DNA from: CAVUCH01 sp963763095
GTDB lineage: Bacteria > Acidobacteriota > Vicinamibacteria > Vicinamibacterales > JAENWD01
Length of the DNA: 64,000 nt
Assembly: GCA_963763095.1 (NCBI GenBank)
Contig: CAVXNR010000018.1
Coordinates: 62,001-126,000 of the forward strand
Direction: 5' to 3'
This document shows, one piece after another, positions 10,031 through 19,839 of the stretch (positions are counted from its first letter, which is position 1; the number at the start of each line of letters is the position of its first letter). A program made the translations under genes and the position numbers. Under the pieces are notes generated by a model that did no database searches, was not told the DNA's origin, and saw only the letters and a list, made by a program, of their open reading frames with translations.

Positions 10031-11778
10031 CCCGCCATCCTCACTACGTCACCCGCGGGTTGCGGCGCGGCCGATTCGAGCGGCAGCGTCAACGTGAATC
10101 TGCTGCCTTTTCCCGGCGCGCTCTCCACGTCCACTTCTCCGCCGTGCGCGTGCGCGATGTGGCGCACGAGCGACAGGCCGAGGCCACTGCCCTTCGTGTT
10201 GTGGACCAGCGGGTCGCCCGCCCGATAGAACTTCTCGAAGATCTTCGAGTGCTCGTTCCGTGCGATGCCGATGCCGCGGTCGGCGACCTCGAGCTTTACG
10301 ACGCCCTCGGCGCGGTACAGCTTCACGCCCAGGAACTTCTCGCGATCCGAGTACTTGAGTGCGTTGTTGACCAGGTTGACGAGCGAGCGCGCGATCGCTT
10401 CCCGGTCCACGCGCACGGGCGGGAGGCTCAAGTCGATGCTCCGCTCGAAGGTGAAGCCGTGCTCGTCGATCTGGTCGCGATAGGTGTCCAGCGTGTTCGT
10501 CACGAGTTCGGCGAGATCGGTCTGCCTGAACTCGTACTCCTTGCGCCCCGCCTCGATGCGCGAGAAGTCGAGAATGTTGTTGATCAGCGCCGTCAGCCGC
10601 TCGCTCTCCTTGCGGATGATGGCGTAGTACTCCGTCGTCTTCTGCTCGCCCTTGATGCGACGGAGCTCCAGTGTTTCCGCATAGAGGCGGATCAGCGACA
10701 GGGGCGTCCGCAGTTCGTGCGACACGTTCGACACGAAGTCGGACTTCAACCGCGCCAGAGCGACTTCCTTGCTGACGCTGCGATACGTCAGCACCAGCCC
10801 GCCGACCAGCAGCAGCGACAGCACACCGAGGATGATGAAGCTGTTCATGATCCACCGTCGACCGAGAGCCGCCACGCTCGTCCCCTGGAACTTGATGCCG
10901 AGCGCCAGCCCGTCGAACGCGTCGGAGAGATTGCGCGAGACCTCCGGCTTCCCATCGGTCCACCCCGCCGACGCGGCAAACGGTTCAATCCCGTACACGC
11001 CGGTCAGAACCGACCCGGCCCCATCGCTGTCCGATTCCGCCGGATAGACGACCATGGCCAACCGGTTCCCGCCTTCGTCGGCCAGCTTGTGGGCGATTAA
11101 CGACTCGAGCATCTCCGGGAAGAAGGTCTCCTTCAGGTATCCGGGCTCGAACGCCGCCCCGCCCAGTACAACCCCGTCCTTGGAGACGTGTGGCAAGGGG
11201 AACAAGGCCGTCCTCATATACGTGTAGCGGCCGTCCCGCTTTGTCCGCTCGCCGTACCACATGACGGGGCGGCTCTTCTTGCTGACCATGTCCAGCATCA
11301 TCTTCCCTTGGGAAGAGAGCCAGCCAGCGAACGTCTTCTCGAACTGCTGATGCTCATCGTAGAAGTACGGTTCGCTCATCTGCCCAGGCTGCGAACGCAG
11401 GATGAATCGCCGGTCTGCGTCGAACAGGAACACATGCGCCACGGCGGGGTGCTCTGACAGGAGGAGATCGAGCTTGCACACCTTCGCTTCTTTGTCAGCG
11501 TCCGGAGACGGGAAGACGTCGCGGAGCTCTTCAACCATCGTGTAAGCCCGGTGATTGATCTGCTTCTCGGAGATGGCGAGCATCTGCTGGAAGTCTCGAT
11601 GGATCGCGGCCTCGAGCACTTTGTTGCGCTCGATCGATTTCAGGTGGTACAGATTGACGCAGATCAGCGCCGCCGCCGGCAGCATGACCGCCAGCGCGAG
11701 CGTCAACGGGAGTCGAATCCGCGTGCGGCCATCCAAGAACCGTCTCAATCGGCCGCCTTCGACGCTCTTCGACTTCAT
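10027..11778 (-). CDS. Membrane sensor histidine kinase
   Basis: A 583-aa two-component sensor. Residues about 18-40 form the first membrane helix, followed by about 230 periplasmic residues and a second helix (SFIILGVLSLLLVGGLVLTY). The H-box is FVSNVSHELRTPLSLI. The ATPase domain has SLVNLVNNALKYS (N box), DRGIGIARNEH (G1), EKFYRA (F box) and GSGLGLSLVRHI (G2). I start at the ATG at 11778, which has a GGGAGG ribosome-binding site at five bases; the frame is open for 285 further codons upstream without similarity. It overlaps the response regulator by four bases and certainly phosphorylates it. The sensory ligand is not evident; the periplasmic region has no cysteine cluster or haem motif. 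Confidence 0.92.
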   Translation of the reverse strand: MKSKSVEGGRLRRFLDGRTRIRLPLTLALAVMLPAAALICVNLYHLKSIERNKVLEAAIHRDFQQMLAISEKQINHRAYTMVEELRDVFPSPDADKEAKVCKLDLLLSEHPAVAHVFLFDADRRFILRSQPGQMSEPYFYDEHQQFEKTFAGWLSSQGKMMLDMVSKKSRPVMWYGERTKRDGRYTYMRTALFPLPHVSKDGVVLGGAAFEPGYLKETFFPEMLESLIAHKLADEGGNRLAMVVYPAESDSDGAGSVLTGVYGIEPFAASAGWTDGKPEVSRNLSDAFDGLALGIKFQGTSVAALGRRWIMNSFIILGVLSLLLVGGLVLTYRSVSKEVALARLKSDFVSNVSHELRTPLSLIRLYAETLELRRIKGEQKTTEYYAIIRKESERLTALINNILDFSRIEAGRKEYEFRQTDLAELVTNTLDTYRDQIDEHGFTFERSIDLSLPPVRVDREAIARSLVNLVNNALKYSDREKFLGVKLYRAEGVVKLEVADRGIGIARNEHSKIFEKFYRAGDPLVHNTKGSGLGLSLVRHIAHAHGGEVDVESAPGKGSRFTLTLPLESAAPQPAGDVVRMAG

Positions 11779-11833
11779 CCCAGCCTCCCGGATGTCCATC
11801 GACAGCAGCGTAGTCCAGTGCGCGACCCGCGTT

Positions 11834-11855
11834 GTTAAGGACCGGTTAAACGACG
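11834..11855 (-). promoter_or_regulatory. Tandem 11-bp repeats upstream of the kinase operon
   Basis: GTTAAGGACCG and GTTAAACGACG follow each other directly with an 11-base period, 56-77 bases upstream of the kinase start. Direct repeats with this spacing are the usual target of PhoB/OmpR-class regulators. On the minus strand a TTGACG (11854-11859) lies next to them as a possible -35 element, but no convincing -10 follows. Autoregulation by the operon's own regulator is an inference. Confidence 0.45.
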
Positions 11856-11931
11856 TCAAGAATTTGTAAGATTGCGGGCGCGGCCAACCCTGACTAGACC
11901 CAGTGCTCGCTTGTGGTGTCACCGCACCGCT

Positions 11932-12040
11932 GATGTGGGGCAGGGCTTCACCCTGCAGAATCGGTGCCGCTGATGTGGGGCAGGGCTTCAGCCCTGCAAA
12001 TCGGTGCGCTCTGGCAGGCCTGAAGGCCTGCCCCACATGA
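11932..12040. repeat. Cluster of three hairpin repeats (GCAGGGCTTCAGCCCTGC family)
   Basis: Two direct copies of GATGTGGGGCAGGGCTTCA followed by CCCTGCA (11932-11957, one base short in the palindrome, and 11971-11998) and one inverted, diverged copy (12012-12039, GGCAGGCCTGAAGGCCTGCC then CCACATGA). Each can fold into a perfect or near-perfect stem with a two-base tip. The same element occurs at 26.57 kb and 42.43-42.60 kb. The cluster fills the gap between the kinase operon and the YdjM-like gene; no other feature is seen there. Confidence 0.8.
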
Positions 12041-12061
12041 CTACACAAGTGAATCGCGGGT

Positions 12062-13295
12062 TCAGGGCCCGAGAATGTCCGCCCGCGGAGGTGTCCATGG
12101 CGGCACGTGCGAGGGGCATCGCCGGGACGTTGGCTCGAGCGCGAGTTCCGCAAAGCCAGCGGAAGGCTCCCGGTCGAACCGCAGGTCGCCAACCCACCAA
12201 CCTCCATCCCGTCTCGCAATCCAGAGCGCGCGAGCGAAACGCGTGAAGGCCTCGGCCTGGCAGTGCTCGCGAATGAGCCGGACCAGTCCTGTACCAGACA
12301 TGACGAACTCGCCGTACCACTGGAGCGAGGGCCGGTTCTGGACGCTGACAGGTGAGAGCGGTGCGGTCGGTACGAGCGTCGAGGCTGCGGCTCGGACAAT
12401 CGGCCGCAGGCATCCACGACGGCGCCAGCGACAGCATGGCGCGCCGGAGCACGTATGCGTCCCCGTCCTGCTGCGCAAGAATGAGCTCCCAGCACAGCGG
12501 GTTCACGGGCATCGGCGAGAGGATGCGATCGAGTGTCGTTGCCGTGGGGAAGTCCTCGCCCGCGCGCTCGCCGGCACGATGGCCTGCAAGCTGGCCCGCG
12601 CAGATGAAGACAGCTGTCGTGAGGAGCCAGCACGCCACGCCCGCCAGTACCGCGGTCCGCGCACGTGTGACCTTGCCCGTCACCAGCATCCCGAGCATCA
12701 GGATCACGAGGAACACGCCGAGCGGCCGTGGCACCATCCCGACGAGAAAGCTCAGGGCGGCGCCCGCGAGCAACACGGCCCCCACGAGCGCCCTGGCCAG
12801 GGCCGTGCGCAGCACGAAGACGAGTGGCGCCGCCGCCGCCCAGAAGAGCGGCTCGATGATGAATACCGAATCGCCGTACAGCCAGCCGTTATGGAACGGC
12901 CAGAAGGGATGGACGCCGTAGCTGTTCGTCGCGTCCATGGCGATGTGCAGCAGCGGCGCGAGGAAGGCTACGCCGGCAACAGCGGCACGATTCTCGGCTG
13001 TGACCCGGCGCCACCGCCACCACACGTGGCAGGCGGCGAACATGGCGACCGACGCGACGAGGGCGCCGATGACCGTATGCGTGTACCCGCGATGATGCAG
13101 CAGGTAATTGAGCCTGCCGCCCGCGATGAGGGTGTGCAGAAGATCCGCATCGGGCAGACTGCTGCCCACGCCCATCACGAAGACGCACAGGTTGCGCCGC
13201 TGCTGGAACGTGGAGCCGTTCGTCCTGTGGGGGAGGATGCTGGAGGCCGCTTCACCGACGAGAACGCCGACGAGCGTGTGGGTGACGTTGTCCAT
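12062..13295 (-). CDS. YdjM/DUF457-type membrane-bound metal-dependent hydrolase (frameshifted)
   Basis: A membrane protein of about 410 aa starting MDNVTHTLVGVLVGEAAS. It carries the family's metal-ligand motifs: the early TH, GSSLPDADLL, HHRGYTHTVIG and HIAMDATNSYG. About six further membrane helices follow. The family is called a LexA-regulated or predicted inner-membrane hydrolase; no reaction has been firmly assigned. The frame breaks near 12395: the last 110 residues (from about ASTLVPTAPLSP to FAELALEP) are in the next frame, consistent with one inserted base. The C-terminal part is soluble and contains WYGEFVMSG. The gene stands alone. Confidence 0.75.
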
Positions 13296-13323
13296 GGGGT
13301 TGGGAGGCTATCCGCGCAGAGCA

Positions 13324-13475
13324 GGGCTTCAGGCTGCAGGCTACAGCCTACAGGCTGGTCGGGCCGTGAGGCTCGGCGGCCCTGGTTCGCTGCTGGTCCC
13401 GCATGCCGCCCTCGCGGGCCGGGCGTTGCGGCCGGACATGCCTGCTGCCTGCAGCCTGTTGCCTGTAGCCCATGG
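13324..13475. repeat. GGCTGCAGGC-type dispersed repeats in a gene-free stretch
   Basis: The 410-base gap between the YdjM-like gene and the next permease holds a GC-rich repeat, CAGGCTGCAGGCTACAGCC followed by TACAGGCTG (13330-13357). A related block, GCTGCCTGCAGCCTGTTGCC then TGTAGCC, lies at 13444-13470. The same family is at 57.25-57.37 kb. A partial copy of the CAGGGCTTC hairpin unit starts the block at 13322. Nothing coding is seen in the rest of the gap. Confidence 0.65.
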
Positions 13476-13706
13476 TTATCACGTCGGCCGGTGTGCGGTT
13501 TCGGCCACGCGCGTGCCACGAGCGAACACTCCGTGCGGCGCTGGAGCCTCGCCGTACGCCAAAGATACAGGCAAAATCCCCACGGCTCGCGCTCCACGGG
13601 CATGGCACGGGCCTTTCTATGCTCCCCTCGGTTCGCGTGCGCCGGCCGGACATGGCCTGCCGCCCACCGGCACGCCGCACTCCCGGCGACGCCACGAGAG
13701 GATTTG

Positions 13707-16095
13707 ATGGATACGTTGCTTCGGGATGCCCGCCATGCCTTGCGCTCGCTGCGGAAGAGCGCGGGCTTCAGTCTCATCGCCGTGTTCACGCTCGCGCTGG
13801 GGATCGGCGCGAGCACCGCGATGTTCACCCTCGTCAACTCGGTGCTGCTCCGTCCGCTCGAATATCGCGACGCCGACCGCGTCGTGATGCTGTGGGAGCG
13901 GAATCCCGGTGGCCGCGTCCGGAACGTGGTGTCGCCGGCGAACTTTTTCGCGTGGCGCGAGCAGGCCCGGAGCTTTACCGGACTGGCCGCCAGCTACGAT
14001 CAGCCGCAGAACCTCACCGGTGGGGGTGAGCCGGAAGAGGTGCTCGCGCGGCTCGTCACGGACAACTTCTTCGAGGTGCTCGGTACGGGCGCGCAGCTTG
14101 GACGGCCGTTCGTCAGGGGCGACGAAGACACGACGGTCGTGGTGCTCAGCTCGCGTCTGTGGCAGCGCCGCTTCGGCAGCGATCCGGGAATCATCGGGCG
14201 CGGCATCACGCTGAACGGTCGTCTGCTGACGGTGGCGGGGGTCATGCCTGCATCATTCCGATCCGTCGGTGGACGGCCGGATCTGTGGCTGCCGGAGCGG
14301 TTCCCAAGGGATGCGCGCGGGCGCTACCTGCAGGTGGTTGCGCGTCTCCGCCCCGGCGCAACCGTGGAGCAGGCGCGCACCGAGATGACCGGCATCGCCG
14401 GCCGCCTCGCACGCACGCACCCCCGAAACACGAACTGGGGTGCGACCGTCGTGCCCGTGCACGAGCAGGTCACCGGCGATGCCCGGCCGGCGCTTCTCGT
14501 TCTGCTCGGAGCCGTCGGCCTGCTCCTGCTCATCGCCTGCGTCAACGTCGCCAACCTGCTCCTTGCCCGCGCTGCCACGCGTCACACCGAGATCGCCGTG
14601 CGGCTTGCGCTCGGGGCCACGCGCGGACGGCTGGTACGGCAGATGCTGACCGAGAGCCTGCTGCTGGCCATTGTCGCCGGCGTGTTCGGGCTGGCGCTGG
14701 CGGTGTGGGGCACCGACCTGCTGGTGCGGCTGCTGCCCGCAGACCTCGCGCTGCCACGGCTCGACGAAGTGCGCGTCGATGGACGCGTGCTCGGCTTCGC
14801 CTTCGTCATGTCGCTGCTCACCGGCGTCCTCTTTGGCACGGCGCCCGCGGTGACCGCATCCGCCTTGAACCTGGCGCAGGCGACGCGTGATGCGATGCGG
14901 GGGACGACGTCCGGGCGCAATCGGCTCCGCAGCGTCCTCGTCGTCGCGGAGGTCGCTCTCGCGGTGGTGCTGCTGGTGGGCGCCGGCCTCCTCGGTCGCA
15001 GCCTCGAGCGGCTGTTGCAGGTCGACACCGGCGTTCGCGCCGAACACGTCCTGACGATGCGCGTGATGATGGCGGGAACGCAGTACAGCGACGACCCGGC
15101 GCTGCGGAACTTCATGGGAGCGCTGCTCCCGCGGCTCGAAACCCTGCCAGGCGCCGCGGCCGCCGGCGCCGTCGCGTACCTGCCGCTCAGCGGGCAGAAG
15201 ATCGGCCACTCGTTCTACATCAACGACCAGCCTCGCCCGAGGCCCGGCGAGGAATATTCCACCGACATCCGGCCGATTGCGGGCGACTACTTCCGCGCCC
15301 TCGGTGTGCCGCTGCTGCGCGGACGATTCTTCGACGCGAGGGACAACGAGCGTGCCGGTCCCGTGTTCATCGTCAACGATGCCCTCGCGCGCCAGCACTT
15401 CGGCGGCACCAATCCGATCGGCAGGCGCATCAGCTTCGAGTGGGGGGAGACGATCTCCGGCGAGATCGTCGGCGTCGTCGGCAGCGTGCGCGAGATGGGC
15501 CCGACGGAGAAGGCCGCGCCAGCCATCTACCGGCCGTACGCGCAGATGCCGTTTGCGCAGATGACGCTCCTTCTCCGCGCTGCCGGCGATCCGATGGCCC
15601 TTGCGGCAGCGGCGGCGGCGGTCGTGCGGGACATCGATCCCAACCAGCCGGTCGCGGAGATCCGCACGATGGAGGAGGTCGTCGCCAACACTGTGGCACG
15701 CCCCCGGCTGCTCGTCTACCTGCTTGGCGGGTTCGCCGGCATGGCGCTGCTGCTGGCGGCGCTCGGTCTGTATGGCGTCATCTCGCACTCGGTCACACAG
15801 CGGCGCCATGAGATCGGCGTGCGTGTCGCGCTCGGCGCCGCACATCGCGATGTGCTCCGGCTGGTCGTCCAGCAGGGGATGGGGCTGACCATCGTCGGCC
15901 TGCTGTTCGGGCTCGCCGCCGCACTCGCCGCCACCCGGGTGCTGGGGAGCCTGCTGTTCGAGACGGGCGCCAGCTGATCCGCTCACATTGTCAGGCGTGG
16001 CCACCTTTCTCGCAGCGGTGGCGCTGATCGCGTGCTACGTGCCCGCACGGCGCGCCACCCGGGTGGACCCGATGGTGGCGCTGAGAGTCGAGTAG
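13707..16095 (+). CDS. ADOP-family ABC transporter permease (frameshifted near the 3' end)
   Basis: A permease of about 795 aa with two FtsX/MacB units. It starts MDTLLRDARHALRSLRKSAGF, then FSLIAVFTLALGIGAST; the second unit begins after PRLLVYLLGGFAGMALLLAALG. The frame stops at a TGA at 15975-15977 inside the expected sequence. Removing the T at 15975 (AGC-T-GATCC) restores ASDPLTLSGVATFLAA and the family ending ATRVDPMVALRVE, which stops at 16095. I therefore extend the gene past the apparent stop. The ATG at 13707 is where family similarity begins; the frame is open far upstream only because of base composition. This member lacks the soluble prefix domain and has no PadR neighbour. Confidence 0.88.
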
Positions 16096-16271
16096 CACTG
16101 CCGCGCGAACTCTGCGATGCTCGCGCAATGCACGGTGACGACCCGGAGGGACGACCCGAGGCCGCGCTTGGGTTCGGCGTTTCAGCCTTGCTGTTTTTGT
16201 CGCGGCGCTGATCCGCCCGGTCGCATGCAAATGCGAGCGGGGCGACGCGGCCGCGGCACGGAGAACCGGCG

Positions 16272-18716
16272 ATGGACAGTGTGCGCAGCGACATCCGGTA
16301 CGCCCTGCGTCTGTGGAGCCGCTCCCCCGGGTTCACGGCTGTTGCGGTGCTGACGCTGGCTCTCGGCATTGGCGCGAACACCACGATGTTCAGCGTGGTG
16401 AACTCGACCGTCTTGCGGGAGCTGCCGTTTGCAGATCCAGATCGTCTGGTCAGCGTGTGGCAGGGCCCCGTCAGCGATCCCCGCAACCTGAACATCGTCT
16501 CGCTGCCGAACTATCGCGACTGGTTACAGCGCAGCCGCTCCTTCGCGCATCTCGCGCTCTTCGACTCGGCGGGACGCGGGTACAACCTGAGCGGCGGGTC
16601 CGAGCCGGAGCAGGTGGCGGGCGTGCGGGTGACCGCCAGCTTCTTCGACGTGCTCGGCGTGCGGCCCGCGCTCGGACGCACCTTCTCGCGCGATGAGGAG
16701 CAGCCCGGGCGCGACCGCGTTGTCGTCCTGAGCCACGGGTTGTGGACACGCCGCTACGGAGCCGATCCGTCAGTAGTGGGCCGCGCGATCCGCATGGATG
16801 GCGAGGCATACGTGGTCGTGGGCGTCATGCCGGCGAACTTCACCTTCCAGTTCTGGAGCGCCGCGCGCGAGCTGTGGGTACCGGCCGGGTGGACGGTGGG
16901 CGATGAGAGCCGCGGATCGAACTCGTTCATCTGCATCGGGCGGCTGAAGCCTGGAGTGAGCCTCGCCGCCGCGCGCAGCGAGATGGACACCATCGGCCGG
17001 GCGCTCGCACAGCAGTTCTCCACCGACAACGTCGGGGAAACCGTGCACGTGGTCGCCATGCAGGAATACGGCGTAGAGGAGCTGCGCCCGGCGCTCCTCG
17101 GCATGTCGGCGATCGTGGGCCTGGTGCTCCTCATCGCCTGCGTGAACGTGGCCAACCTGATGCTCGCACGGGCGGCGGTGCGGCAGCGTGAGGTTGCCAT
17201 CCGGGCTGCCCTCGGCGCATCCCGCCGGCGTGTGATGCAGCAGCTGCTGACGGAGAGCATCCTGCTTGCGCTGATCGGCGGCGTTGCGGGGCTGCTGCTC
17301 GCCGTCTGGGGCACGAGCCTGCTGCTCCCGATGCTGCCAGACGATCTCCGGCGCATTCCGCTCCGGCCGCTCGAACGCCTCGATATCGATGCATCCGTGC
17401 TCGCGTTCACCTGGCTCGTGTCACTCGGGAGCGGCGTGCTGTTCGGGCTTGCGCCCGCCTTCACGTCACTGCGGGGGGACGTCAACGAGGCACTCAAGAA
17501 CAACTCCCGCGCGGCGACCGGTGGGGGCCGCGGTGGGCTCCGCTATCTCCTCGTGGCCTCGGAGGTCGCGCTGACGCTGGTGGCGCTGGCCGGAGCAGCG
17601 GCGTTGATCGTGAGCGTGGCGCGGGTGCTCGGGGTGGATCCCGGCCTCGACACCCGCAACGTGCTGGTCATGGAGGCGTCGCTGCCACAGGAGAACTTGT
17701 ATTACGGCCCGCCCACACTCGTTCGCTTCTGCGCGGACCTGCAGCAGCACGTCGGCAGCGTGCCTGGAGTCGTGTCCGTCAGCGGCATCGCGCACCTGCC
17801 GTTGAGTGGATCGGGCGCCGGGCGGAGTTTCGCGCTGGAAGGGAAGCCCGATCCCGGACCGGAGCGGCGGCCCAGCGCGGCCTACAGCGTGGCATGTCCG
17901 AACATCCTCCGCACGATGGGCATTGCCCTGGTCCGTGGACGCGAGTTCACGGATCGCGATGCCGTCGGTGCCCCGGGAGTCGTGCTCATCAACGAGCGCA
18001 TGGCGAGCTCGTACTGGCCAGGCGAAGAGGTGATTGGGAAGCGTTTGAAAATCGGTGATTGGGATTCCAGTGAGTCGTGGTTGACGGTAGTAGGAGTGTT
18101 CCGCGACATCAGGCACGGTGGCCTCGACCGGCAGCTCAGTCCGTTGTTCCTGCGTCCGTACAGCCAGGCCGGCTGGCCGGTTATGAGCATTGTCGTGAAG
18201 ACCGCGTCAGCACCGGTCACGTTTGTGGCGCCGATCAAGAAGGCGTTCACCGCGGTGGTTCCCGATCAGGCAGTATCCGGCGTCCGCACGATGGACGACG
18301 TCGTGGGTGAGTCAGTGTCATCCAGACGATTCCCGATGCTCCTGCTGAGCGGGTTTGCGCTGCTGGCGCTGGTGCTCGCCGCGGTGGGCATCGCTGGCGT
18401 GGTCGCGTACTCGGTCGTGCAACAGCGGCAGGAGATCGGCTTGCGCATGGCCCTCGGTGCGCAGCCCCGAGATGTGCTGCGCCTCGTGGTCGGGCACAGC
18501 ATGTGGTGGACTCTCGCGGGCCTGGCCGCGGGGCTCGTCGCGTCCTTCGGAATGCTCCGGCTGCTCGGGTCCCTGCTCTACGGCGTCGGCTCCAGTGATG
18601 TGACGGTGCTTGCGGCCGTGTCTCTGTTGCTCGCGGCCGTCGCGCTCGCGGCGAGCTATGTGCCGGCGCGACGGGCACTCCGCGTCGATCCGGTGGCCGC
18701 GCTCCGCTGCCAATAG
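16272..18716 (+). CDS. ADOP-family ABC transporter permease
   Basis: An intact 814-aa duplicated permease. It begins MDSVRSDIRYALRLWSRSPGF, then FTAVAVLTLALGIGANTTMF, and ends RALRVDPVAALRCQ. Two periplasmic MacB core domains (residues about 45-270 and 445-640) are framed by membrane bundles; the first bundle contains VLLIACVNVANLMLARAAV. The start is preceded by GGAGA. It lies 176 bases after the preceding ADOP gene in the same orientation, and the gap holds no recognisable feature, so the two may be co-transcribed. About 35-40 percent identity between the pair is my impression from reading; it was not computed. The substrate is unknown. Confidence 0.92.
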   Translation: MDSVRSDIRYALRLWSRSPGFTAVAVLTLALGIGANTTMFSVVNSTVLRELPFADPDRLVSVWQGPVSDPRNLNIVSLPNYRDWLQRSRSFAHLALFDSAGRGYNLSGGSEPEQVAGVRVTASFFDVLGVRPALGRTFSRDEEQPGRDRVVVLSHGLWTRRYGADPSVVGRAIRMDGEAYVVVGVMPANFTFQFWSAARELWVPAGWTVGDESRGSNSFICIGRLKPGVSLAAARSEMDTIGRALAQQFSTDNVGETVHVVAMQEYGVEELRPALLGMSAIVGLVLLIACVNVANLMLARAAVRQREVAIRAALGASRRRVMQQLLTESILLALIGGVAGLLLAVWGTSLLLPMLPDDLRRIPLRPLERLDIDASVLAFTWLVSLGSGVLFGLAPAFTSLRGDVNEALKNNSRAATGGGRGGLRYLLVASEVALTLVALAGAAALIVSVARVLGVDPGLDTRNVLVMEASLPQENLYYGPPTLVRFCADLQQHVGSVPGVVSVSGIAHLPLSGSGAGRSFALEGKPDPGPERRPSAAYSVACPNILRTMGIALVRGREFTDRDAVGAPGVVLINERMASSYWPGEEVIGKRLKIGDWDSSESWLTVVGVFRDIRHGGLDRQLSPLFLRPYSQAGWPVMSIVVKTASAPVTFVAPIKKAFTAVVPDQAVSGVRTMDDVVGESVSSRRFPMLLLSGFALLALVLAAVGIAGVVAYSVVQQRQEIGLRMALGAQPRDVLRLVVGHSMWWTLAGLAAGLVASFGMLRLLGSLLYGVGSSDVTVLAAVSLLLAAVALAASYVPARRALRVDPVAALRCQ

Positions 18717-18839
18717 GCTGACAGCCGTGGGGCGGGCGGCCGCGTTCTTGGTGTAGCGCCGTGGCAAAGCGCCCCGGCCGGTGAGACTACATGGGTTGCT
18801 CTTGCTGGTGCCTTTGGCGCATCGTGTACCGCAAGACCT

Positions 18840-19769
18840 TTGACTGTCCCGTCGACCCAACCCGTCATCCGGGTCTCCCACGTCCGCAAATCCTATGGCT
18901 CGCTCGTGGCCGTGCACGATGTCTCGCTCGAGGTATACACGGGCGAGATTTTCGGCCTGATCGGGCCGAATGGCGCCGGAAAGACGACGGTGATGGAGTG
19001 CGTGGAAGGGCTCCGCACACCCGACGCGGGCACGATCACGGTGCTCGGTCTCGATCCGTTCCGCGAGCTTTACGCCCTGCAGAACCGCATCGGCGTCCAG
19101 CTGCAGGAGGCGCAGCTCCAGAAACGCATCAAGGTGCGCGAAGCCGTCGAGCTGTGGGCCTCCCTTTACGATCGGCCTGTCGACAGCAGGCGCCTGCTCG
19201 ATCAGCTCGGGCTCAGCGACAAACGCAACGCCTGGTTCATGACGCTGTCCGGTGGACAGAAGCAGCGTCTGTTCATCGCGCTCGCTCTCATCAACGACCC
19301 TGAGGTCGTCTTCCTCGACGAGCTCACCACCGGCCTGGACCCGCAGGCACGCCGCGCCATCTGGGATCTCGTGCAGGACATCCGCGCGCGCGGCAAGACG
19401 GTGTTCCTGACCACGCATCTGATGGAGGAGGCCGAACGGCTGTGTGATCGCGTGGCCATCATCGAGCACGGCCGGATCATCGACATGGGCACGCCCGAGG
19501 GTCTCGTGGCGCGGCACTCGCCCCAACGCACGGTGGTGCTCGTCACCGACGACCCGCGCGCCGGGGAGCACCTCGGGGCCCTGACCCGGGTGACATCGAT
19601 TACCAGGGACGGTGTCCGGTTCATCGTTCACGGAACGGGGGCCGACTTCGTCAGCGACGTCATCGGTTGCCTCTCGGAGCACGGCGTGCGCGTCACGGAC
19701 TTCCGTACCGTGCTGCCGACGCTGGAGGACGTGTTCCTCACGCTGACGGGACGCTCGATTCGAGATTGA
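18840..19769 (+). CDS. ABC transporter ATP-binding protein (drug/antibiotic type)
   Basis: A 309-aa ATPase. Walker A is GPNGAGKTT (residues about 43-51), the signature is LSGGQKQRLFIALAL, Walker B is EVVFLDELTTGLDP and the switch histidine is in TTHLMEEAERLCD. Residues 220-305 are the extra C-terminal domain of CcmA/NodI/DrrA-type ATPases. The Walker B glutamate is followed by Leu instead of the usual Pro, a common variant. The start is a TTG at 18840; no ATG is available in frame and the ribosome-binding site is weak. It forms a two-gene transporter with the permease 70 bases downstream, and is not the MacB-type partner expected for the neighbouring ADOP permeases. Confidence 0.92.
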   Translation: MTVPSTQPVIRVSHVRKSYGSLVAVHDVSLEVYTGEIFGLIGPNGAGKTTVMECVEGLRTPDAGTITVLGLDPFRELYALQNRIGVQLQEAQLQKRIKVREAVELWASLYDRPVDSRRLLDQLGLSDKRNAWFMTLSGGQKQRLFIALALINDPEVVFLDELTTGLDPQARRAIWDLVQDIRARGKTVFLTTHLMEEAERLCDRVAIIEHGRIIDMGTPEGLVARHSPQRTVVLVTDDPRAGEHLGALTRVTSITRDGVRFIVHGTGADFVSDVIGCLSEHGVRVTDFRTVLPTLEDVFLTLTGRSIRD

Positions 19770-19839
19770 CGACCGGGCGGGCGCGCGGGCCCTGTGACCC
19801 GCCCCGCGTATCCGGTGGTGTGAGAGGAGCAGGTGTCCG

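Noticed and set aside
12075..13706. Upstream 540 codons of the frame that contains the ADOP permease at 13707
   Set aside because: Covers the antisense of the YdjM-like gene and repeats; family similarity starts only at the ATG at 13707.
14253..16004. 583-codon minus-strand frame opposite an ADOP permease
   Set aside because: Low-complexity Arg/His/Gln/Asp-rich sequence typical of antisense frames in GC-rich genes; the sense frame is clearly coding.
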